Source: Bacteroidota bacterium
Lineage (GTDB): Bacteria > Bacteroidota > Bacteroidia > Chitinophagales > Saprospiraceae
Assembly (NCBI GenBank): GCA_018969455.1
Contig: JAGWYI010000140.1
Coordinates: 1 to 8,855, forward strand
Length of the DNA: 8,855 nucleotides
Direction: 5' to 3'
Shown here: positions 6,959 through 8,855 of the stretch, in pieces
Numbering within the stretch: the stretch's first letter is position 1
Layout of the letters: every line of letters starts with the position of its first letter
Notes under the pieces: model-generated
Told to the model about the DNA's origin: nothing
The model's input: only the letters and a program-made list of their open reading frames with translations
Database searches by the model: none
Made by a program: the position numbers and the translations under genes

Positions 6959-7609
6959 ATGCATACCACTTCTTCTAAAAATCCGGGCTTTTTTATACTT
7001 ATCGCTCTCCCACTCATCTTTTTGGGGTTCTCCCTAAAGGCCCAGGTGGTTCCCATTTATGATTATGAAAAAAAGGAGTTCAAGCGTTTTACACTTTTAG
7101 CAGGATTCAGTGCCGGCGGTTCTGTAAAAAATACAATAACAGACCAATTTGTGTTAGCTACTGCAAGCTACAATTTGGATCCATACAATCAAGTGGGACT
7201 TGTTTTCGGTTCATACTTCCCTTCTGTTGTCATCAATACGGTTCAAACGAAAAGCAACAGTTATGATATAGGGGGGCGATACAATTATATTTTACATGGT
7301 TGGACATCAGGTTACAGGTCAAATGTATACGTGGGTGCAGAAATACGGAAAAGTATTCACTTTCAACAGGAGCTTCATCTTTCGAATGCGAATGGCGTGT
7401 TCACCAACGTTTCTGCCCATAACCTTCGCATACAACTGCATCTAGGCATGCATTGGCAATTTGATCATCTGGTTATGCAAATTGCAGTACCCATGGGCAT
7501 TTTGTTTACCAACCGTTACGACAGTTATCCAACTTCTTTTGATAGACGCCCAAATTCGAAGGGGTACTTTATTCTTCATTTTAATTTTTTGGCTGGATAT
7601 ACTTTTTAA
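6959..7609 (+). CDS. predicted outer-membrane beta-barrel protein, function unknown
   Basis: A 216-residue exported protein. Residues 1-28 form a signal peptide: a polar start with one lysine, a hydrophobic core FFILIALPLIFLGF (11-24), then SLKAQ with likely cleavage after A28, a very common Bacteroidota ending. The mature part alternates polar and hydrophobic residues in short strands rich in aromatic and glycine residues (for example FTLLAGFSAGG, YNQVGLVFGSYF, SNVYVGAEIRKS, GYFILHFNFLAGYTF). It ends with phenylalanine, as barrel proteins recognised by BamA usually do. This fits a small barrel of perhaps eight strands. I do not recognise a specific family. The following lipoprotein gene starts 25 bp downstream on the same strand, so the two are probably an operon. 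Base composition is visibly more AT-rich than the metabolic genes on either side. Confidence 0.75.
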   Translation: MHTTSSKNPGFFILIALPLIFLGFSLKAQVVPIYDYEKKEFKRFTLLAGFSAGGSVKNTITDQFVLATASYNLDPYNQVGLVFGSYFPSVVINTVQTKSNSYDIGGRYNYILHGWTSGYRSNVYVGAEIRKSIHFQQELHLSNANGVFTNVSAHNLRIQLHLGMHWQFDHLVMQIAVPMGILFTNRYDSYPTSFDRRPNSKGYFILHFNFLAGYTF

Positions 7610-7634
7610 GCACTCACCCAAAACCTTTTTGTAA

Positions 7635-8129
7635 ATGAATCTCAAGCAATGTAGTTTTTTAATGCTTATTGGCCTGCTAGGCACCTGTGGTAGTTGTCGA
7701 TTTTATCAGACATCGCCATTGTCCATCTATAAAGTTCAAAAGATCAGCAAAGATCCTAAAAAAAACAGGCATTATTTTCTCATCGATGAAGAGCATGCTC
7801 TTACGGAGGTTTGGGAGTTGCAGCACTATCATTTCGATAGAACAACGGTACACGGAAAATTGAAGAAGATAGACCCTAAATTTGCTGCAGATTCTATCCT
7901 GGTTACCCAAAGTGTTTCGCCTGATGTATTTAAAAATCGGGTATATATGTATGCAAGCCCCCGTTTGGTCCAACAACTATCAGCCAGCACCGACAGCATT
8001 CAGTTTAGTTACAATGATATTTCCAGTATTTCTGTCGTTGAAATTGACATCCACAAAACGGCCAAACGAAGTTCTTGGTTTTTGGGGTCGATTTTATTCT
8101 CGTTGATTTATTTAGTAAATTCTAATTAA
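7635..8129 (+). CDS. predicted small lipoprotein with C-terminal hydrophobic segment, function unknown
   Basis: A 164-residue protein of unknown function. The N-terminus has one lysine, a hydrophobic stretch FLMLIGLLG (8-16) and two cysteines in lipobox-like settings, C18 (LGTC) and C21 (CGSC). C21, with S at -1 and G at -2, is the better lipidation site, though neither is a perfect lipobox. The body (30-140) is soluble and mixed, ending in a strand-rich IQFSYNDISSISVVEIDIHKT (122-142). After this comes KRSSW and a hydrophobic stretch FLGSILFSLIYLV (149-161) that could span or dip into a membrane. A strand ending in 'KT' then a terminal hydrophobic helix resembles small Bacteroidota envelope proteins I have seen annotated only as hypothetical. 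It follows the beta-barrel gene by 25 bp and probably works with it at the cell surface. Real gene: likely; lipoprotein status: moderate. Confidence 0.65.
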   Translation: MNLKQCSFLMLIGLLGTCGSCRFYQTSPLSIYKVQKISKDPKKNRHYFLIDEEHALTEVWELQHYHFDRTTVHGKLKKIDPKFAADSILVTQSVSPDVFKNRVYMYASPRLVQQLSASTDSIQFSYNDISSISVVEIDIHKTAKRSSWFLGSILFSLIYLVNSN

Positions 8130-8197
8130 AAATCCAGGAATTCTTTATTCTGTCTGAATAAACTTTAAAATTGAGGTGATGTTATAAGTAGGATCGC

Positions 8198-8205
8198 TAT
8201 TTTTG
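8198..8205 (+). promoter_or_regulatory. Bacteroidota -7 element for the ferredoxin gene
   Basis: TATTTTTG fits TAnnTTTG exactly and lies 18 bases before the ATG at 8224, so the leader would be only about a dozen bases and T-rich. A TTG at 8171-8173 could be a -33 box, but its 24-base spacing is slightly long. The element overlaps the TTG at 8203 that extends the open frame, which argues against that codon as the start. Confidence 0.5.
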
Positions 8206-8223
8206 CGGCGTTTTTTTTTCAAT

Positions 8224-8565
8224 ATGGCAACTGTACGATTTCAATTTGAAGATGCTTCTTTACCTTCAAAAACGGTAGAAGGCAAATTTCTTGATCAATC
8301 TATTCTGGAAATTACAGAATTATATGATGTGCACCTCAACCACAACTGTGGCGGCGTGTGTGCCTGCTCTACTTGCCACATTTATGTGGAAAATGGAGAT
8401 AACTTCTTGGAGGAAATATCCGATAAAGAAGAAAACTTTATCGATCGCGCCATTAACCCGCGCCTGGAGAGTCGACTTGCCTGTCAATGCATCGTGTTGG
8501 ATGAGTCTGCTGATATTACGGTTACCATACCAGACCAATCCTGGATAATTGGCCACGAACACTAG
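8224..8565 (+). CDS. 2Fe-2S ferredoxin, ISC/adrenodoxin type
   Basis: A 113-residue electron carrier of the adrenodoxin-like Fdx family that supplies electrons for iron-sulfur cluster assembly and related reactions in the cytoplasm. The cluster ligands are clear: C42, C48 and C51 in NCGGVCACSTCH (41-52, spacing C-x5-C-x2-C) and C87 in SRLACQC (83-89). C46 and C89 are extra cysteines near the cluster; C46 is common in this family. The acidic helix after the cluster loop (about 57-75, DNFLEEISDKEENFID) matches the partner-docking helix of adrenodoxins. The ATG at 8224 is preferred over an upstream in-frame TTG because it gives the normal family start and lies after the promoter element. No isc genes are adjacent. 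The stop is only 2 bp from the stop of the convergent HemJ-like gene. Confidence 0.92.
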   Translation: MATVRFQFEDASLPSKTVEGKFLDQSILEITELYDVHLNHNCGGVCACSTCHIYVENGDNFLEEISDKEENFIDRAINPRLESRLACQCIVLDESADITVTIPDQSWIIGHEH

Positions 8566-8567
8566 GC

Positions 8568-8855
8568 TTATTTTTTACGGTTGACACGCAGCACGGCATA
8601 TCCAATTAAGGCTACAAATCCGCCAATGCCCAGGCTCCAATACCCCCAATGGATGGTATTTTTGTATACTGCCAAAAAGATAATTCCAACCATCAGAATG
8701 GTTGGGGCCTCGTTTAGCATGCGATAATGGATGTGGGAAAATGGACTGAAGTTCTTTTCCAAACGGATAATGTGCTGTTTACAATACCAAGTATAGGAGG
8801 TAAGCATCAGGAGCAAGGCAAATTTAACCATAAACCAGGCTTCTTGAAGCCAAAT
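8568..8855 (-). CDS. HemJ/CopD-like membrane protein (partial, C-terminal part)
   Basis: The last 95 residues of a multi-pass inner-membrane protein; the 5' part lies beyond the right edge. The frame is open to the last base, so an ATG at 8831 is internal, not the start. The segment AWFMVKFALLLMLTSYTWY matches the helix of the HemJ (UPF0093/CopD-like) family with its conserved W-x-x-x-K pattern; the Lys is thought to be essential in protoporphyrinogen IX oxidase HemJ. YRMLNEAPTILMVGIIFLAVYK matches the family's other hallmark, x-R-x-x-NE-x-PT followed by a membrane helix. A further hydrophobic helix (about the last 30 residues, ending RVNRKK) is an extension I associate with Bacteroidota homologues. 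HemJ oxidises protoporphyrinogen IX to protoporphyrin IX in haem synthesis. The N-terminal haem-binding His is outside the window, so the HemJ role is probable rather than proven. Confidence 0.7.
   Translation of the reverse strand: MWLQEAWFMVKFALLLMLTSYTWYCKQHIIRLEKNFSPFSHIHYRMLNEAPTILMVGIIFLAVYKNTIHWGYWSLGIGGFVALIGYAVLRVNRKK

Noticed and set aside
8144..8162. Hairpin TTTATTC/GAATAAA after the lipoprotein gene as a terminator
   Set aside because: The stem is only 7 bp with one G-C pair and no T-tract follows, so it is too weak to call.
8203..8223. TTG start giving the ferredoxin seven extra residues
   Set aside because: The codon lies inside the -7 element and the added residues (MRRFFFN if used) are not part of the ferredoxin fold.
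8568..8831. Complete 87-residue protein starting at the ATG at 8831
   Set aside because: The frame stays open to the window edge, and the upstream codons (ending AWF) continue the HemJ helix with its conserved Trp, so the gene is truncated by the window.

Overview
The window looks like chromosomal DNA of a member of the Bacteroidota, most likely a Saprospiria-type bacterium with moderate GC. Four things point there. Three genes have the phylum's TAnnTTTG -7 promoter element and no clear Shine-Dalgarno sequence. The TraR/DksA protein is the cysteine-poor form common in this phylum. The 2-oxoacid dehydrogenase E1 is a single fused alpha-beta chain. The exported protein has an 'LKAQ' signal-peptide end. 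The genus is an inference; no rRNA or other marker is present.

Layout from left to right. Positions 1-141 hold no gene I can support, only small palindromes and two very short open edges. A dksA-like regulator gene (218-826, minus) ends at a strong hairpin terminator (145-176). It is divergent from a large gene for a fused 2-oxoacid dehydrogenase E1 (1083-3494, plus); the 256-bp gap between them carries a -7 element for each direction. A perfect 14-bp hairpin (3500-3530) separates this E1 gene from a convergent minus-strand pair: a UbiX flavin prenyltransferase (3539-4099) and, 30 bp upstream of it, an 882-residue protein with two CbbX/SpoVK-type AAA+ ATPase domains behind an internally duplicated N-terminal region (4130-6778). 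Next come two plus-strand cell-envelope genes, a predicted outer-membrane beta-barrel (6959-7609) and a small predicted lipoprotein (7635-8129). They are followed by a 2Fe-2S ferredoxin of the ISC/adrenodoxin type (8224-8565). Two bases beyond its stop ends a convergent HemJ/CopD-like membrane protein that runs off the right edge (8568-8855, partial).

Most of this is core metabolism and regulation: acyl-CoA production from 2-oxoacids, prenylated-FMN supply, iron-sulfur electron transfer, haem synthesis and RNA-polymerase control. There is no sign of phage, insertion sequence, CRISPR array or tRNA. The least explained item is the tandem AAA+ protein with its duplicated N-terminal module, apparently co-transcribed with ubiX. 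The envelope pair at 6959-8129 is more AT-rich and of unknown function.
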